A DNA stretch of 64,000 nucleotides from Mammaliicoccus lentus (GCF_002902755.1 NZ_PPRS01000007.1:1-64000), one strand, 5' to 3'; positions 1-8,585 are shown, counted from the stretch's first letter. A program made the numbers and translations. The notes: a model not told the origin generated them from the sequence alone.

Positions 1-141
1 GTATTCTTCTAGATGATTATAGATTTTTATTTTATAACTATATTGAACGAGATAAAATGATAAAAAAGCAGAATAGACAAATAATATACTAAGAAGAAAT
101 GGTAAAATAAATCCATCATTTTTAAATAAATATCGTTTCAC
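1..141 (-). CDS. comGG: ComGG, late competence pseudopilin-like protein (partial)
   Basis: This is the N-terminal 47 codons of the last comG gene; the rest lies beyond the window edge. The frame opens with GTG at 141, about 11 nt after a GGGGAG ribosome binding site, and overlaps the end of comGF by 20 nt, as the other comG genes overlap. The protein begins MKRYLFKNDGF and continues with a hydrophobic helix (about residues 11-30). It lacks the full GFTLIE prepilin motif, which is normal for ComGG. In Bacillus, ComGG is a minor pseudopilin needed for the transformation pseudopilus. Assignment rests on position and the N-terminal pattern, since most of the gene is missing. Confidence 0.75.
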   Translation of the reverse strand, partial: MKRYLFKNDGFILPFLLSILFVYSAFLSFYLVQYSYKIKIYNHLEEY

Positions 142-556
142 GAATTGTGATTCTCCCCTTAATGATTTCTAAGTCAATCTGTATATTACCATTATCGTTT
201 TTATTGATTTTAAAAGATTTAATTTTATTTAATAAAGTTATATATCCTCTGCCATTTATACTTTTATAAATTTTAGAATTTAATAAGGTATACTCAGAAC
301 TCGAGAGTTTATGGGTAAAAATTATTTTATTATGAACCTGATTAAGTTTGATTTCAGCCTCTTTGCTCTCTTCTATAATATCTTTTCTAAACATTATTAA
401 TTCATATTCACTATGATTAAAAGCATTTTCTTTCAGAGCATATATACTTTGAATTAAGAATGGTATTAACGCTAATATAATCATTAAAAATGATAAAGAT
501 AATAACATTTCTAACATCGTAAACCCTTTGTTATTTCTGAACACAAACTTTTTCAT
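122..556 (-). CDS. comGF: ComGF, competence pseudopilus minor component
   Basis: The product is 144 aa and starts MKKFVFRNNKGFTMLEMLL. It has a type IV prepilin-like leader (NNKGF followed by TMLE) and a hydrophobic helix at about residues 10-35. The family is a minor pseudopilin of the competence pseudopilus, exported and processed by the prepilin peptidase ComC. I chose the ATG at 556 because it places the leader at the usual distance from the N-terminus. It overlaps the end of comGE by 26 nt, suggesting translational coupling. No internal stop is visible, so this gene looks intact although comGB upstream is interrupted. Confidence 0.85.
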   Translation of the reverse strand: MKKFVFRNNKGFTMLEMLLSLSFLMIILALIPFLIQSIYALKENAFNHSEYELIMFRKDIIEESKEAEIKLNQVHNKIIFTHKLSSSEYTLLNSKIYKSINGRGYITLLNKIKSFKINKNDNGNIQIDLEIIKGRITIRETIFI

Positions 557-806
557 AACTATACACGTCTTCCAAGCATACTTTGTCATTCAAATGACTT
601 AATTTTATTTTAGTAGTATCGTACTTTATTTGTTTGGATTGTACTGATTGATATAGAATTTGATAAAGCTTAATTTGTTTCTGTTCACTTTGTATATGTT
701 TATTTAATGTATGAACTATCGGTAATAAAGTGCCTCCTAACAATACGATAATAAATATAGATAACATTAAATCTATAAATACATAACCATTATTTTTCTT
801 CAACAA
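531..806 (-). CDS. comGE: ComGE, competence pseudopilus minor component
   Basis: This is a small 91-aa protein with a short basic N-terminus (KKNNGYVFIDLML) and one hydrophobic helix, the usual make-up of ComGE minor pseudopilins. I place the start at a TTG (806), seven nt downstream of a GGGAGG ribosome binding site that lies inside the end of comGD. The second TTG, immediately following, is an alternative. It overlaps comGD by 17 nt and comGF by 26 nt, consistent with a tightly coupled operon. ComGE proteins are poorly conserved, so the name rests mainly on gene order and the prepilin-like N-terminus. Confidence 0.8.
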   Translation of the reverse strand: MLKKNNGYVFIDLMLSIFIIVLLGGTLLPIVHTLNKHIQSEQKQIKLYQILYQSVQSKQIKYDTTKIKLSHLNDKVCLEDVYSYEKVCVQK

Positions 807-1218
807 TTCTATACCTCCCTTTTTCAATACGAAATATGACAAGATAACGTTTATTATTAAACTCTAGTTTTAATGTTCCAAATTGATTGATATTACCTTC
901 TCCATCGTAAACTAATGTAGTGAATTTATTATCTTTAGATATTTTTCCTTTATATAGATTAATTGAATTTATATTTCCGTTATTAATTTGATATTGTATT
1001 TTGGTTGAATTTGGTTTAAACCATACAAGTATAGGTTGTTTAGTTGATAAAGATTTGGTTTCTAAATATTCTAATTTTGTTTCAAAATCATTAATGCCAC
1101 TTGTTAAACCAAATTTATCTACAGAATTAATTGAAATGTGTATTGTTATGAGAACAATAATACTTAGAATACTCAACACAATTACCATTTCTATTAACGT
1201 GAAGCCTTTATTATTCAT
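790..1218 (-). CDS. comGD: ComGD, competence pseudopilin
   Basis: The 142-aa product starts MNNKGFTLIEMVIVL, a textbook type IV prepilin signal with cleavage expected between Gly5 and Phe6 by ComC. The hydrophobic helix that packs in the pilus core follows. ComGD is a minor pseudopilin of the transformation pseudopilus. The start ATG at 1218 shares bases with the comGC stop codon (TAATG), so translation is probably coupled. The reading frame is intact. Confidence 0.92.
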   Translation of the reverse strand: MNNKGFTLIEMVIVLSILSIIVLITIHISINSVDKFGLTSGINDFETKLEYLETKSLSTKQPILVWFKPNSTKIQYQINNGNINSINLYKGKISKDNKFTTLVYDGEGNINQFGTLKLEFNNKRYLVIFRIEKGRYRIVEEK

Positions 1219-1535
1219 TATTGAGCTACTACTTCTCCGTTATTTAAAACAATGTTCTGACCAGATTTACAAGTCAATTGATTCTCTTTTATGAACCCAT
1301 CACTTACTAAATCATTAATTGAATTTGGCTTAGCATCGTGTTTTAATGTATATGCTTCTACTTGGCCAGCAACCATTTTAACTTGTGCCTGACAACCAGT
1401 ACTTTTCACGGTTTCAGACTGCTTGCTTATGTTAGGGATTATAATTATAAGTAAAATACTTATAATTAATAATACGATTAACATCTCAATCAACGTGAAG
1501 CCTTCTTCTTTTTTAAAAAACTTTATATTTTTCAT
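1218..1535 (-). CDS. comGC: ComGC, major competence pseudopilin
   Basis: The 105-aa product has the prepilin motif KKEEGFTLIEMLIVLL: cleavage after Gly, Phe at +1 and Glu at +5 of the mature protein. Two later Cys residues could form the disulfide known for Gram-positive ComGC. ComGC is the major subunit of the pseudopilus that brings external DNA through the cell wall. The ATG at 1535 lies 4 nt after the comGB stop; an in-frame ATG further upstream would lengthen the leader unusually. The frame is intact. Confidence 0.93.
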   Translation of the reverse strand: MKNIKFFKKEEGFTLIEMLIVLLIISILLIIIIPNISKQSETVKSTGCQAQVKMVAGQVEAYTLKHDAKPNSINDLVSDGFIKENQLTCKSGQNIVLNNGEVVAQ

Positions 1536-1539
1536 TCTT

Positions 1540-2580
1540 TCATTTAATGCCATCAACCATTTGTAGCATTGGTAAAATAATAATTAAATATAATGTGACG
1601 ATTAGGAATGCCAAAGTTCCAAAGACGATGGGTTGTACCCACTTTAAATGTTTGATAATAGATTTTTCTAATTTCTCAAGCATATATACACTAAAATAAT
1701 ATAATTCTAAGTCTAATTTAGATTTATGTTCTCCATGTGTAATATATTGAATCAGAGTACTATCAAAACAATTCAAGTTATTAATCGCTTGAGGTAAGGA
1801 GTCTCCTGATTTGATCGATTGTTGAATAAATAATCCGATATATTTTAATACATCGTCTTTAGTCTGCATAATATAAATTTCAATTATTTTATGAAGCGGT
1901 ATGCCATTTTGAATAAAAAATGAAAAGTCTCTAGATAATCTATATGAGCGATACATCGAAATATATTGATTCAAAATAGGAATTTTATTAAAAAAGTAGA
2001 TTTTCTTTGATACTTCTATACCTATATAGAAAAAATAACCTAATAACAATGTGAGTATTGCGATTAAAAATATAATTAATAACGAAGTTGGTAAGTAAGA
2101 AAATATTGTAGATAATACTTTTAATGAGGTAGAGACATTTATGTTCATTGATTGATAAATTTCATTGAATTGAGGGATAATCGTATGATTAACTGCGGTT
2201 AGTAACATGAAAAATATAAAAAATAAAAGTGTTGGATATTGAATCGTTTTTATAAATTTTTGTTTCACTTGTTCTATCTATTTTAAATACAAAATTGAGT
2301 GATCTATAGAATCAATCATATTGCCATATTGTTCACCAAAATAAATTTGAGTGATAATAACTTGAGGATAATTTAAAAATGAAACAACTTCATGAAGATG
2401 ACCAGTATTTTTTACTATTTCAATAAGCTTTTCCTTAATACGTAACCTTGATAATTGCGAAAATTGATCAGTTAGTAATTGTACTGATTCCATTAATGTG
2501 AAACCTTGCTTTAACATATCTGATAAGCGTGTTAAAAATAGTATTTGGTCTTTCTTTAATATATTGCCTTTCTTCATCAT
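1540..2580 (-). pseudogene. comGB: comGB, competence membrane platform protein, interrupted by an in-frame TAG
   Basis: ComGB is the type II secretion F-family inner-membrane platform of the competence pseudopilus. The full frame runs 345 codons, close to the family length, but codon 101 is TAG (2278-2280). Residues 1-100 form the first cytoplasmic domain (KQGFTLMESVQLL). The same uninterrupted frame resumes after the stop with IEQVKQK, three membrane helices and a second F-domain (SRDFSFFIQNGIPLH). A GTG twelve nt after the stop could restart a 242-aa fragment but has no good ribosome binding site. Flanking genes overlap normally (ATGA with comGA). A single C-to-T change of CAG would produce this stop; a sequencing error is the other explanation. 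Confidence 0.88.
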
Positions 2581-3473
2581 GATTTATTTTCTAAATATAG
2601 ATTAATTTCATGACTAAATATATAAGTCATTTGTCTATATCTATTTCCTAATTGGTCATTTAAAAGTCTTTGATTGGCTATACATGCGATACCTTGTTTT
2701 ATTTGCTCTTTAGATATTCCAAGTTCTAAAAGTCTATAAATAGCCCCTAAATTATCTTTCGCACGCATTGTAGATAATATTAAATGACCACTTAAACTTG
2801 CTTGTATAACTTGCTTGGCTGTTTCTTCATCTCTAATTTCTCCTATCATGACAACATCTGGATAACATCTTAAAATGGCTTTAAAAGAATTATGATAATT
2901 TATGTTTGCTTTTTCATTTACAGAAACTTGTACTACACCATCTAAAACTTGTTCAACTGGGTCTTCAATCGTAATAATATGTTTATCTTTAATTTGTTGT
3001 AAGTCATATAAAAATTGGTACATAATCGTCGATTTACCCGAACCGGTTGGTCCTGTGAACAAAAATAAGCCTTCGGAATTAAACATTTCTTCTTTAATCA
3101 TTTTATAATTGTCATCAATATTATGGTCAATATATTCTTCGAAATATTTAGGCGTTAACCTAATTGAGCAAGACTCAATTCCTAGACTTAAAGGTAAAGT
3201 GGATATTCTTAAATAATATTTATATATATCATCAAATATATATTGACCACTTTGAGCTTTATTCCTTTCACTTACATCTAGATAAGCAATAAACTTCATA
3301 TAAATTAATAAACGGTTATATAAAGCGTTATTAATATCACAATCATAAATCGTATTCTCACCACTTATCCTCAACTGAACTTTGACTCGATCCTCTTTCA
3401 CTGGAATAAAATGAATGTCAGTTGCTTTCAAAATAATAGCATCTTTGATAATTGTCTTAAATAAAGTTTCCAT
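2577..3473 (-). CDS. comGA: ComGA, competence pseudopilus assembly ATPase
   Basis: The 298-aa product is a PilB/GspE-family ATPase that powers assembly of the competence pseudopilus. The Walker A motif GPTGSGKS is at residues 141-148. The Asp box follows (IITIEDPVEQ), then a Walker B region (DVVMIGEIRDEE, about 206-217) and an AGH-like segment SLSGHLILST. It is somewhat shorter at the C-terminus than the roughly 320-aa S. aureus protein. The start MET is preceded by AGGAGG. It is the first gene of the comG operon and follows the competence promoter element at 3488-3520. Its stop overlaps the comGB start (ATGATGA). Confidence 0.93.
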   Translation of the reverse strand: METLFKTIIKDAIILKATDIHFIPVKEDRVKVQLRISGENTIYDCDINNALYNRLLIYMKFIAYLDVSERNKAQSGQYIFDDIYKYYLRISTLPLSLGIESCSIRLTPKYFEEYIDHNIDDNYKMIKEEMFNSEGLFLFTGPTGSGKSTIMYQFLYDLQQIKDKHIITIEDPVEQVLDGVVQVSVNEKANINYHNSFKAILRCYPDVVMIGEIRDEETAKQVIQASLSGHLILSTMRAKDNLGAIYRLLELGISKEQIKQGIACIANQRLLNDQLGNRYRQMTYIFSHEINLYLENKS

Positions 3474-3487
3474 AATCGCCTCCTAAT

Positions 3488-3520
3488 ATATATAAACGTA
3501 ATGAAAACCTTGTTTTACTT
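3488..3520 (-). promoter_or_regulatory. Competence promoter element of comG
   Basis: On the minus strand the sequence reads AAGTAA, 13 nt, then TTACGTTTATATAT, followed 3 nt later by the comGA AGGAGG site. Exactly the same arrangement and spacing precedes comEA at 57718-57750, the only other competence operon in the window. It probably marks the promoter used by the competence sigma factor (SigH in staphylococci), although which hexamers are -35 and -10 is inference. An AAAA-N5-TTTT box (3504-3516), resembling half a ComK site, overlaps the spacer. Confidence 0.6.
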
Positions 3521-3625
3521 ACTATATACTTTATATTTTGTAGTAATGCCTATTTACTTTTACACATAGTAACTTTATAATTGTAAGTGACTAAGAAAGT
3601 AAACACAGAGGGGGTTCATAAGAAG

Positions 3626-3874
3626 ATGGATAAAGTTTTTAAAACTCTAGGCTTCTGGACTGCTATATTTGCTACAATGTTTTATGTTGGCGGTATGAAC
3701 ATGATGGCTTATTTCTTCGTAGCTCAAACAGGATTTTTCGTATTGTTGGGATACTTAAAATTAACAGAAAGAATGTATATGTATATATTCGCACTATATT
3801 TAGTTGTATGCTTTGTTGGATTTACATATTATTCAACATTCTTACTAGAGCCAAGTTTCGGACATCATGGTTAA
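3626..3874 (+). CDS. DUF2626 family small membrane protein (YqgY-like)
   Basis: The 82-aa protein starts MDKVFKTLGFWTAIFATMF and has two or three hydrophobic segments (about 8-28, 32-50 and 54-75) ending in a short GHHG tail. It matches the DUF2626/YqgY family of Firmicutes, whose function is unknown. I start at ATG 3626 because an AGAGGGGG ribosome binding site lies 11 nt upstream. An in-frame GTG at 3587 would add 13 residues unlike the family. It is transcribed alone, divergent from comG, and ends at a strong terminator. Confidence 0.8.
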   Translation: MDKVFKTLGFWTAIFATMFYVGGMNMMAYFFVAQTGFFVLLGYLKLTERMYMYIFALYLVVCFVGFTYYSTFLLEPSFGHHG

Positions 3875-3894
3875 TAGAAGTTTATCTCAACCTA

Positions 3895-3932
3895 AAAACA
3901 CCAATTCGTTATTTAACGAATTGGTGTTTTTT
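3895..3932. terminator. Bidirectional intrinsic terminator
   Basis: A perfect 12-bp stem CACCAATTCGTT / AACGAATTGGTG with a 4-nt loop is flanked by A-rich sequence on the left and T6 on the right. It can end both the DUF2626 gene (plus strand) and the metallo-hydrolase gene (minus strand). Confidence 0.92.
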
Positions 3933-3938
3933 ATAGCT

Positions 3939-4571
3939 TTAACTAAAACCATTTAAATAAGGATTGCTCATTTCTTCTTGTTCTATTGTAGTATCTGGAC
4001 CATGGCCAGGGAACACGGTTGTATCTGGATTTAAAGATAGAAGTTTATCTTCAATAGAATTTAATAAAGTTTGAGTATCTCCTTTATATAAATCTGTTCT
4101 ACCTATTCCACCTTTAAACAGTGTATCTCCAACGATTGCAAAGTCATCAAATACAAACGTTAAACTGCCTGGTGAATGACCAGGTGTATGCAGAGCTTCA
4201 AACTCAAACTCACCTATAACATGATGTCCTTCATCAATCACTGTTGGTATTGTTTTTTGTACTACTTGAGGTAACTGATATGCTTCAAACTTTTTAGAAC
4301 CATTTTTTACAGTATCAGTTAACCAAGATTTTTCTTCGTTATGAACATAAACTTCAACGCCCTGCTTGTTGACCACTGCATCTATTCCACCAATATGGTC
4401 AAAGTGTGCATGTGTTAATAATATGGCAGCTAATTTTTTATTAAATTTTTTTATACGTTCATTTATAAATTCACCGTTATCACCTGGATCGATAACTAAT
4501 AGTTCACTTTCACCTTCAATTATATAACAATTTGTTTCAACTATTCCTAAAGAATAACTATGGACTTTCAT
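3939..4571 (-). CDS. MBL-fold metallo-hydrolase (glyoxalase II-like, YqgX)
   Basis: The 210-aa product has the zinc-binding signature THAHFDH (His54, His56, Asp58, His59), HTPGHSPGS, GDTLF and GHGPDT, all ligands of a binuclear metallo-beta-lactamase fold. The family (YqgX) is related to glyoxalase II; the physiological substrate is not settled. ATG 4571 is chosen because AAGAGGAGG lies directly upstream; a longer frame starting 14 codons earlier lacks such a site. It stands alone between two terminators. Confidence 0.88.
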   Translation of the reverse strand: MKVHSYSLGIVETNCYIIEGESELLVIDPGDNGEFINERIKKFNKKLAAILLTHAHFDHIGGIDAVVNKQGVEVYVHNEEKSWLTDTVKNGSKKFEAYQLPQVVQKTIPTVIDEGHHVIGEFEFEALHTPGHSPGSLTFVFDDFAIVGDTLFKGGIGRTDLYKGDTQTLLNSIEDKLLSLNPDTTVFPGHGPDTTIEQEEMSNPYLNGFS

Positions 4572-4668
4572 TTTCTTTCCTCCTCTTGTAAAAAGTATCT
4601 CGACAAAACACAATATTAATTATACAATTAATATGATAATAAAAGAAAAATGTATTGGGGGTAATGGA

Positions 4669-4908
4669 ATGCCATTTATCGACACAGGGGAACTATTTGA
4701 ATTATTCGGAGTAAAGATACATATCGGTGTTAATATTTTCTCATTGTTAATGCTAGCGGTATTTATACTCGGAATATTCGGTTTAATTTCAGCATTCAAA
4801 AACAAAAATGTTTTAGGCATTCTTTTTGGTGCGATTACAGTAGTAGCATTTGGTTTCTTTTCACTTGCTACAATATTCACATATGGATATCCAATATTAA
4901 GTCATTAA
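4669..4908 (+). CDS. Small membrane protein, DUF2759-like
   Basis: The 79-aa protein starts MPFIDTGELFELFGV and has two hydrophobic segments (about 20-43 and 48-75) joined by a short basic loop AFKNKNV. This resembles the DUF2759 family found near yqgX in Bacillus; no function is known. The ATG at 4669 follows a TGGGGGT ribosome binding site by 7 nt. It is a single gene on the plus strand within a mostly minus-strand region and ends at a terminator that also serves the convergent gene. Confidence 0.7.
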   Translation: MPFIDTGELFELFGVKIHIGVNIFSLLMLAVFILGIFGLISAFKNKNVLGILFGAITVVAFGFFSLATIFTYGYPILSH

Positions 4909-4910
4909 AG

Positions 4911-4941
4911 AAAGACGAGTTAAAACTCGTCTTTTTTTTAT
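4911..4941. terminator. Bidirectional intrinsic terminator
   Basis: Stem AAAGACGAG / CTCGTCTTT with a 6-nt loop is followed by a T run on the plus strand and an A/T-rich flank on the minus strand. It lies between the convergent DUF2759-like gene and the YqgV gene, overlapping the latter's stop. Confidence 0.85.
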
Positions 4942-5252
4942 TTGTCTAAATGTCTTTGTACTGAATCTAATTTTTCATTCATTTTTCTCGATTTGTCTCT
5001 TCTATCATCAATCCTAATATTTGTACAAACTCTATCTAGTCCTTTATTAAATGGACTTTCATGAATCTCTTGTACAACTTCTAATAAATCTTTTAAGTCA
5101 CCTTCAATTAATGTGTTCATTGGTGTTAATTGAAAATCTATTTTACCAGCTTCTTTATGTTTTTCCAAAATTAATTGAATATCAGCGATATACTCACTTA
5201 CACTTGGTCCTCCAGTCCCGACTGGAATTACTACGACATCTACAATTGCCAT
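4938..5252 (-). CDS. MTH1187 family thiamine-binding protein (YqgV)
   Basis: The 104-aa protein has the MTH1187/YkoF-type pattern: an N-terminal strand AIVDVVVIPVGT, a GPSVSEYI turn and FQLTPMNTLIEGD. Proteins of this ferredoxin-like fold bind thiamine or related molecules; a transport or sensing role is not established. The ATG overlaps the glcK stop (TAATG), with GGAGAATGCATA ahead of it, so it is the last gene of the fthC-gluP-yqgQ-glcK-yqgV operon. No regulatory motif of its own is visible. Confidence 0.85.
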   Translation of the reverse strand: MAIVDVVVIPVGTGGPSVSEYIADIQLILEKHKEAGKIDFQLTPMNTLIEGDLKDLLEVVQEIHESPFNKGLDRVCTNIRIDDRRDKSRKMNEKLDSVQRHLDK

Positions 5253-6223
5253 TATGCATTCTCCTTATCTATTACATATGTTTTAATCAATGCTGCTGCA
5301 CCAATAATCCCTGCATCATTACCTAAACTCGCAACAACAATTTCTGTGTCTTCTTTAGCAGGCTTGAACGTCATTTTTTCATAATGCTCATTGATATATT
5401 CAATTAAAATATCACCGGCTTTACTAACGCCTCCCCCAATTATAATATATTTAGGGTTACTCATGACACTCATAATACTTGCCGCATACGCAATATAATT
5501 AGCAACTTTATCAATTATAAATAAACTAAACTCGTCTCCTATTTTTGCTGCATCAAAAACATCTTTTGCTGAAACATTTTTAGTTGTGATTAAGTCGTGG
5601 ATACTAGATTTAACACTCATATTTGAATAATAATGGTGTACTAAATTAATAACACCAGTAGCAGAAGCTACAGTTTCTAAGCAACCTTTCATACCACAAT
5701 TACATCGGAACCTTTTTTCATGATCTACTACGAAATGCCCAATTTCAGCTCCCGAACCATTATGTCCATGAACTAATTCATCGTTAGAGACGATTCCACC
5801 TCCAACGCCAGTTCCTAATGTGATGCAAACAACATCACTTTCGTTTTGTCCGCCACCTTTAAACTTCTCTCCTAAAGCAGCTACATTAGCATCATTATCT
5901 ACATAAATTGGGCCATCAAAATATTGTTGCATGATTTTTCTAACTTCAATTTTACCTGTCCAATTTAAATTGACCGCTCCATGAACTATGCCATTATCAA
6001 AATCTATTGGCCCAGGTACTCCAATTCCCATCCCAAGTACGTCTGATAAAGTAATATCATGTTTTTTTAAATGTACGTTGAAAGAATCGGAGATATTCTC
6101 TAATATTCCTTCCCCTGCTTTATTAGTCGCTATTTCCCATTTTTCAACTATGTCTAATTTTTCATCGAAAATCCCTAATTTACAAGTAGTTCCGCCAATA
6201 TCAGCTGATAGTATATATGTCAT
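5252..6223 (-). CDS. glcK: Glucokinase, ROK family
   Basis: This 323-aa cytoplasmic enzyme phosphorylates glucose to glucose-6-phosphate with ATP. Features are the phosphate-binding [13 protein letters not shown] at residues 8-20, the ROK signature with His163, and the zinc-binding CNCGMKGC (Cys174, 176 and 181) that staphylococcal and Bacillus glucokinases share. The family length is about 325 aa. The ATG overlaps the yqgQ stop. Glucose that enters without PTS phosphorylation would be its substrate. The neighbouring rhomboid protease and DUF910 protein form a conserved Firmicutes cluster with it. Confidence 0.95.
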   Translation of the reverse strand: MTYILSADIGGTTCKLGIFDEKLDIVEKWEIATNKAGEGILENISDSFNVHLKKHDITLSDVLGMGIGVPGPIDFDNGIVHGAVNLNWTGKIEVRKIMQQYFDGPIYVDNDANVAALGEKFKGGGQNESDVVCITLGTGVGGGIVSNDELVHGHNGSGAEIGHFVVDHEKRFRCNCGMKGCLETVASATGVINLVHHYYSNMSVKSSIHDLITTKNVSAKDVFDAAKIGDEFSLFIIDKVANYIAYAASIMSVMSNPKYIIIGGGVSKAGDILIEYINEHYEKMTFKPAKEDTEIVVASLGNDAGIIGAAALIKTYVIDKENA

Positions 6224-6411
6224 TTATTTTCAATCCTTCTCTGATTTATAATTAATCTTGCTTGTAAAAATGTTTCCTTCGAAATTAACATCGATTTGTA
6301 TAAATCTTTAATTTCTTGCTCCATCATTTCTAATTGATCATCTTCATTTTTAAAATATATTATATAACCAAATTTTTTCAACAATTGTTGTACATCATAT
6401 AAATTATTCAT
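6220..6411 (-). CDS. yqgQ: YqgQ family protein (DUF910)
   Basis: The 63-aa acidic protein ([30 protein letters not shown]) is typical of the DUF910/YqgQ family, predicted helical and resembling a small nucleic-acid-binding bundle. Function is unknown. A GGAGTT ribosome binding site precedes the ATG. It sits between gluP and glcK with overlaps of a few bases, an arrangement kept in Bacillus and staphylococci. Confidence 0.85.
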   Translation of the reverse strand: MNNLYDVQQLLKKFGYIIYFKNEDDQLEMMEQEIKDLYKSMLISKETFLQARLIINQRRIENK

Positions 6412-6413
6412 CT

Positions 6414-7862
6414 TTAACTCCTAAATGCTGCGATTTCTTTCTTCAAAGCACTGTAATTTTTATTATTTCCATTTAATTTTATCGCTTTATCATTAAATTT
6501 CTCTGCTTTATCGTAATCATCTTTTGCACGATAACCTAATGCGAGTTGATAATTTAAATCTGCTGAGTCTGGAAAAGCTTTTAATCCTTTTTCCCATTCT
6601 AGTATAGCCTCGTCTAATGACTTATCATTAGCTTTAATTAGACCGCTAAGTATATATGTTTCATCTGACTCAAAGTGCTTATTTTTTATATGTGTAATCA
6701 TCTTTTCAGCGCTATTAAAATTCCCTTGATTCATAGCATCTTTCGTTAATTCATCATAAATATAATGTTGTTGCCTATTAAAAATTACGATTATGAGAAT
6801 AATAGTTAATACGAAAAATCCAATGAAATATAACCATTTACGCTTATCGTTGTCCATCCATTTTTGAATGCAATACATAATGATAGCACCACCGATAAAT
6901 CCACCTAAATGAGCAAAATGGTTAACATTATTTATGAATAACGTAAATAATGAAATAATCAAAATACCTATAAATGTTTGTAAAACAAATTGTTTATTAA
7001 TATTACTTTTAGTAAATAGATAAACGATAAACGCACCAATTAACCCGAATATTGCGCCACTAGCACCAATCGAAATAGAAGTTGTATCAATACTTAAAGA
7101 AACGATGCCAGCGAATAAACCGGAAATTAAGTATATCGTCCCCATCTTTATAGAACCTATGGCTCCTTCTATCAATTTACCAAATACGATTAACGAGAAC
7201 ATATTCATAAGTAAATGTGTGATGTCTGCATGTAAAAACATGGAGGTAAACAATCTATACCATTCGCCATGCACCACATTGAAATGAACGAGTCCTCCAT
7301 AATCTATTAAGCTAATTTGTGAATCTCGCTTAAACACTAGAACTATTGATAACCATACAATGACATTAGTTGCGATTAAAAAATATGTTACTGGTGAAAA
7401 TTTCAACATAAATTTATCTATAAAACTAGCGTTTAATAATTTATTTTTATATGTTGTAACAGACATTAATTTATTACGTTTAATTTGATGTTTTGTCACT
7501 ACATGTGATGTTACTTTCTCAAAATCTTTAATTTCATTAATAACATAGTATTTAATTTTAGGACGACTAGTTTGCTTAAACTCTGTTAAGTCCATCTCTT
7601 TATCAGATATATAAAATACATCTAACTGTTCAAAACTAAACCCTATAAACTCTATTAAATTACTAAGATGGTCTGTGACTTTTTTAAAGTCAAAGTCCAC
7701 TTCTTGATGAGTTGGTGTTTTATGTATAAATCGTTTAACTGTTTTTTTAGCTTCATGAGTCAGCCAAATTTCGTCATTATTCTCATCAATTGATAATATT
7801 GTATAACCTTCTGTGTACACTAAATAATAAATCGACTTCCACATTCTTTTTAATTTTTCCAT
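6414..7862 (-). CDS. gluP: Rhomboid family intramembrane serine protease with TPR tail
   Basis: The 482-aa product matches YqgP/GluP. An N-terminal cytosolic domain (1-150) is followed by seven membrane helices (about 155-365). The rhomboid catalytic dyad is Ser268 in GASGAIFGL and His318 in NHFAHLGG, with the HxxxN segment HLLMN near 216-220. The C-terminal 100 residues carry TPR-like repeats (ADLNYQLALGYRAKDDYDKAEKFNDKAIKLN). In Bacillus the protein cleaves membrane proteins such as the magnesium transporter MgtE and also affects cell division and glucose export. It directly follows fthC (stop and start adjacent). Confidence 0.93.
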   Translation of the reverse strand: MEKLKRMWKSIYYLVYTEGYTILSIDENNDEIWLTHEAKKTVKRFIHKTPTHQEVDFDFKKVTDHLSNLIEFIGFSFEQLDVFYISDKEMDLTEFKQTSRPKIKYYVINEIKDFEKVTSHVVTKHQIKRNKLMSVTTYKNKLLNASFIDKFMLKFSPVTYFLIATNVIVWLSIVLVFKRDSQISLIDYGGLVHFNVVHGEWYRLFTSMFLHADITHLLMNMFSLIVFGKLIEGAIGSIKMGTIYLISGLFAGIVSLSIDTTSISIGASGAIFGLIGAFIVYLFTKSNINKQFVLQTFIGILIISLFTLFINNVNHFAHLGGFIGGAIIMYCIQKWMDNDKRKWLYFIGFFVLTIILIIVIFNRQQHYIYDELTKDAMNQGNFNSAEKMITHIKNKHFESDETYILSGLIKANDKSLDEAILEWEKGLKAFPDSADLNYQLALGYRAKDDYDKAEKFNDKAIKLNGNNKNYSALKKEIAAFRS

Positions 7863-8417
7863 TTATTTTTCTCCATATACTTCTCTTGGTAATAATAATT
7901 CTTGTACTGGTACATCATGACTTTCTATATCAAAACCATGAATTTGTATTGGATATACTAAACTTAAAGTTGAACCAGTATAATCCGCAAGATATTTGTC
8001 AAAATATCCTCCACCATAACCAATCCGATAACCATCATGACGAAATACAACACCAGGTACAATAATTAAATCGATATCATCACTTATTTCCGTTTCTTTA
8101 GTAATAAATCTTATTCCTTTTGAATCGAATGATATAGAATTCATATCGTATAATCGCTGAAACTTCATTTCTTTTGTTAAGTAATTTGTCGTCGGTACAT
8201 AAACTTCTTTATTTAATTTAAGCAATTCTTCGATAATAGGATCCGTATTCACTTCATGGTCCATGCTCAAAACAATTGCTACAGATTTAGCTTGTATAAA
8301 ATAATCATGTTTAAATAATTGTTCATATAAATCTTCATCAAAAGTTAATTTTTGAGCTTTAGTTTGTTCTTTCATTTCTTGAAGCACTTTTTTTCTAAGT
8401 AATTTTTTAGTAGTCAT
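7863..8417 (-). CDS. fthC: 5-formyltetrahydrofolate cyclo-ligase
   Basis: The 184-aa cytoplasmic enzyme converts 5-formyl-THF to 5,10-methenyl-THF with ATP, returning this storage folate to one-carbon metabolism. Diagnostic features are the C-terminal GYGGGYFDKYL loop, the VVFRHDGYRIG substrate loop and an N-terminal LRKKVLQEMK helix. Length agrees with the family. An AGGAAG site lies 12 nt upstream of the ATG. It is the first gene of a run ending with yqgV. Confidence 0.93.
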   Translation of the reverse strand: MTTKKLLRKKVLQEMKEQTKAQKLTFDEDLYEQLFKHDYFIQAKSVAIVLSMDHEVNTDPIIEELLKLNKEVYVPTTNYLTKEMKFQRLYDMNSISFDSKGIRFITKETEISDDIDLIIVPGVVFRHDGYRIGYGGGYFDKYLADYTGSTLSLVYPIQIHGFDIESHDVPVQELLLPREVYGEK

Positions 8418-8534
8418 GGTCTTCTACACTTCCTAAATAAATTATTTAAAACCACGTTAGACACCTTTAATAATAACATAAGAAATACAGGGTAAGGTAG
8501 TTGTTGCACCTTATAAATTCATTTTCATTATATA

Positions 8535-8574
8535 AAAATAAAAAACACATAACTATAAAATAGCCATGTGTTTT
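8535..8574 (-). terminator. Intrinsic terminator of rpmG
   Basis: On the minus strand AAAACACAT and ATGTGTTTT pair, with an inner CTAT/ATAG stem, and are followed by T6. It lies 12 nt after the rpmG stop. Confidence 0.85.
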
Positions 8575-8585
8575 CATTCGTTTTA

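Noticed and set aside
1540-2268. Separate gene for the second half of ComGB starting at GTG 2268
   Set aside because: It lies in the same frame as the first half, separated only by TAG and three codons, and has no clear ribosome binding site; one interrupted gene explains it better.
2577-3473. ComGA as a C-terminally truncated gene
   Set aside because: It is shorter than the S. aureus protein, but all catalytic motifs are present and the normal overlap with comGB is kept.
3504-3516. ComK box before comG (AAAA-N5-TTTT)
   Set aside because: Only one half-site is clear; in AT-rich DNA this is weak evidence, so it is mentioned only as an overlap with the competence element.
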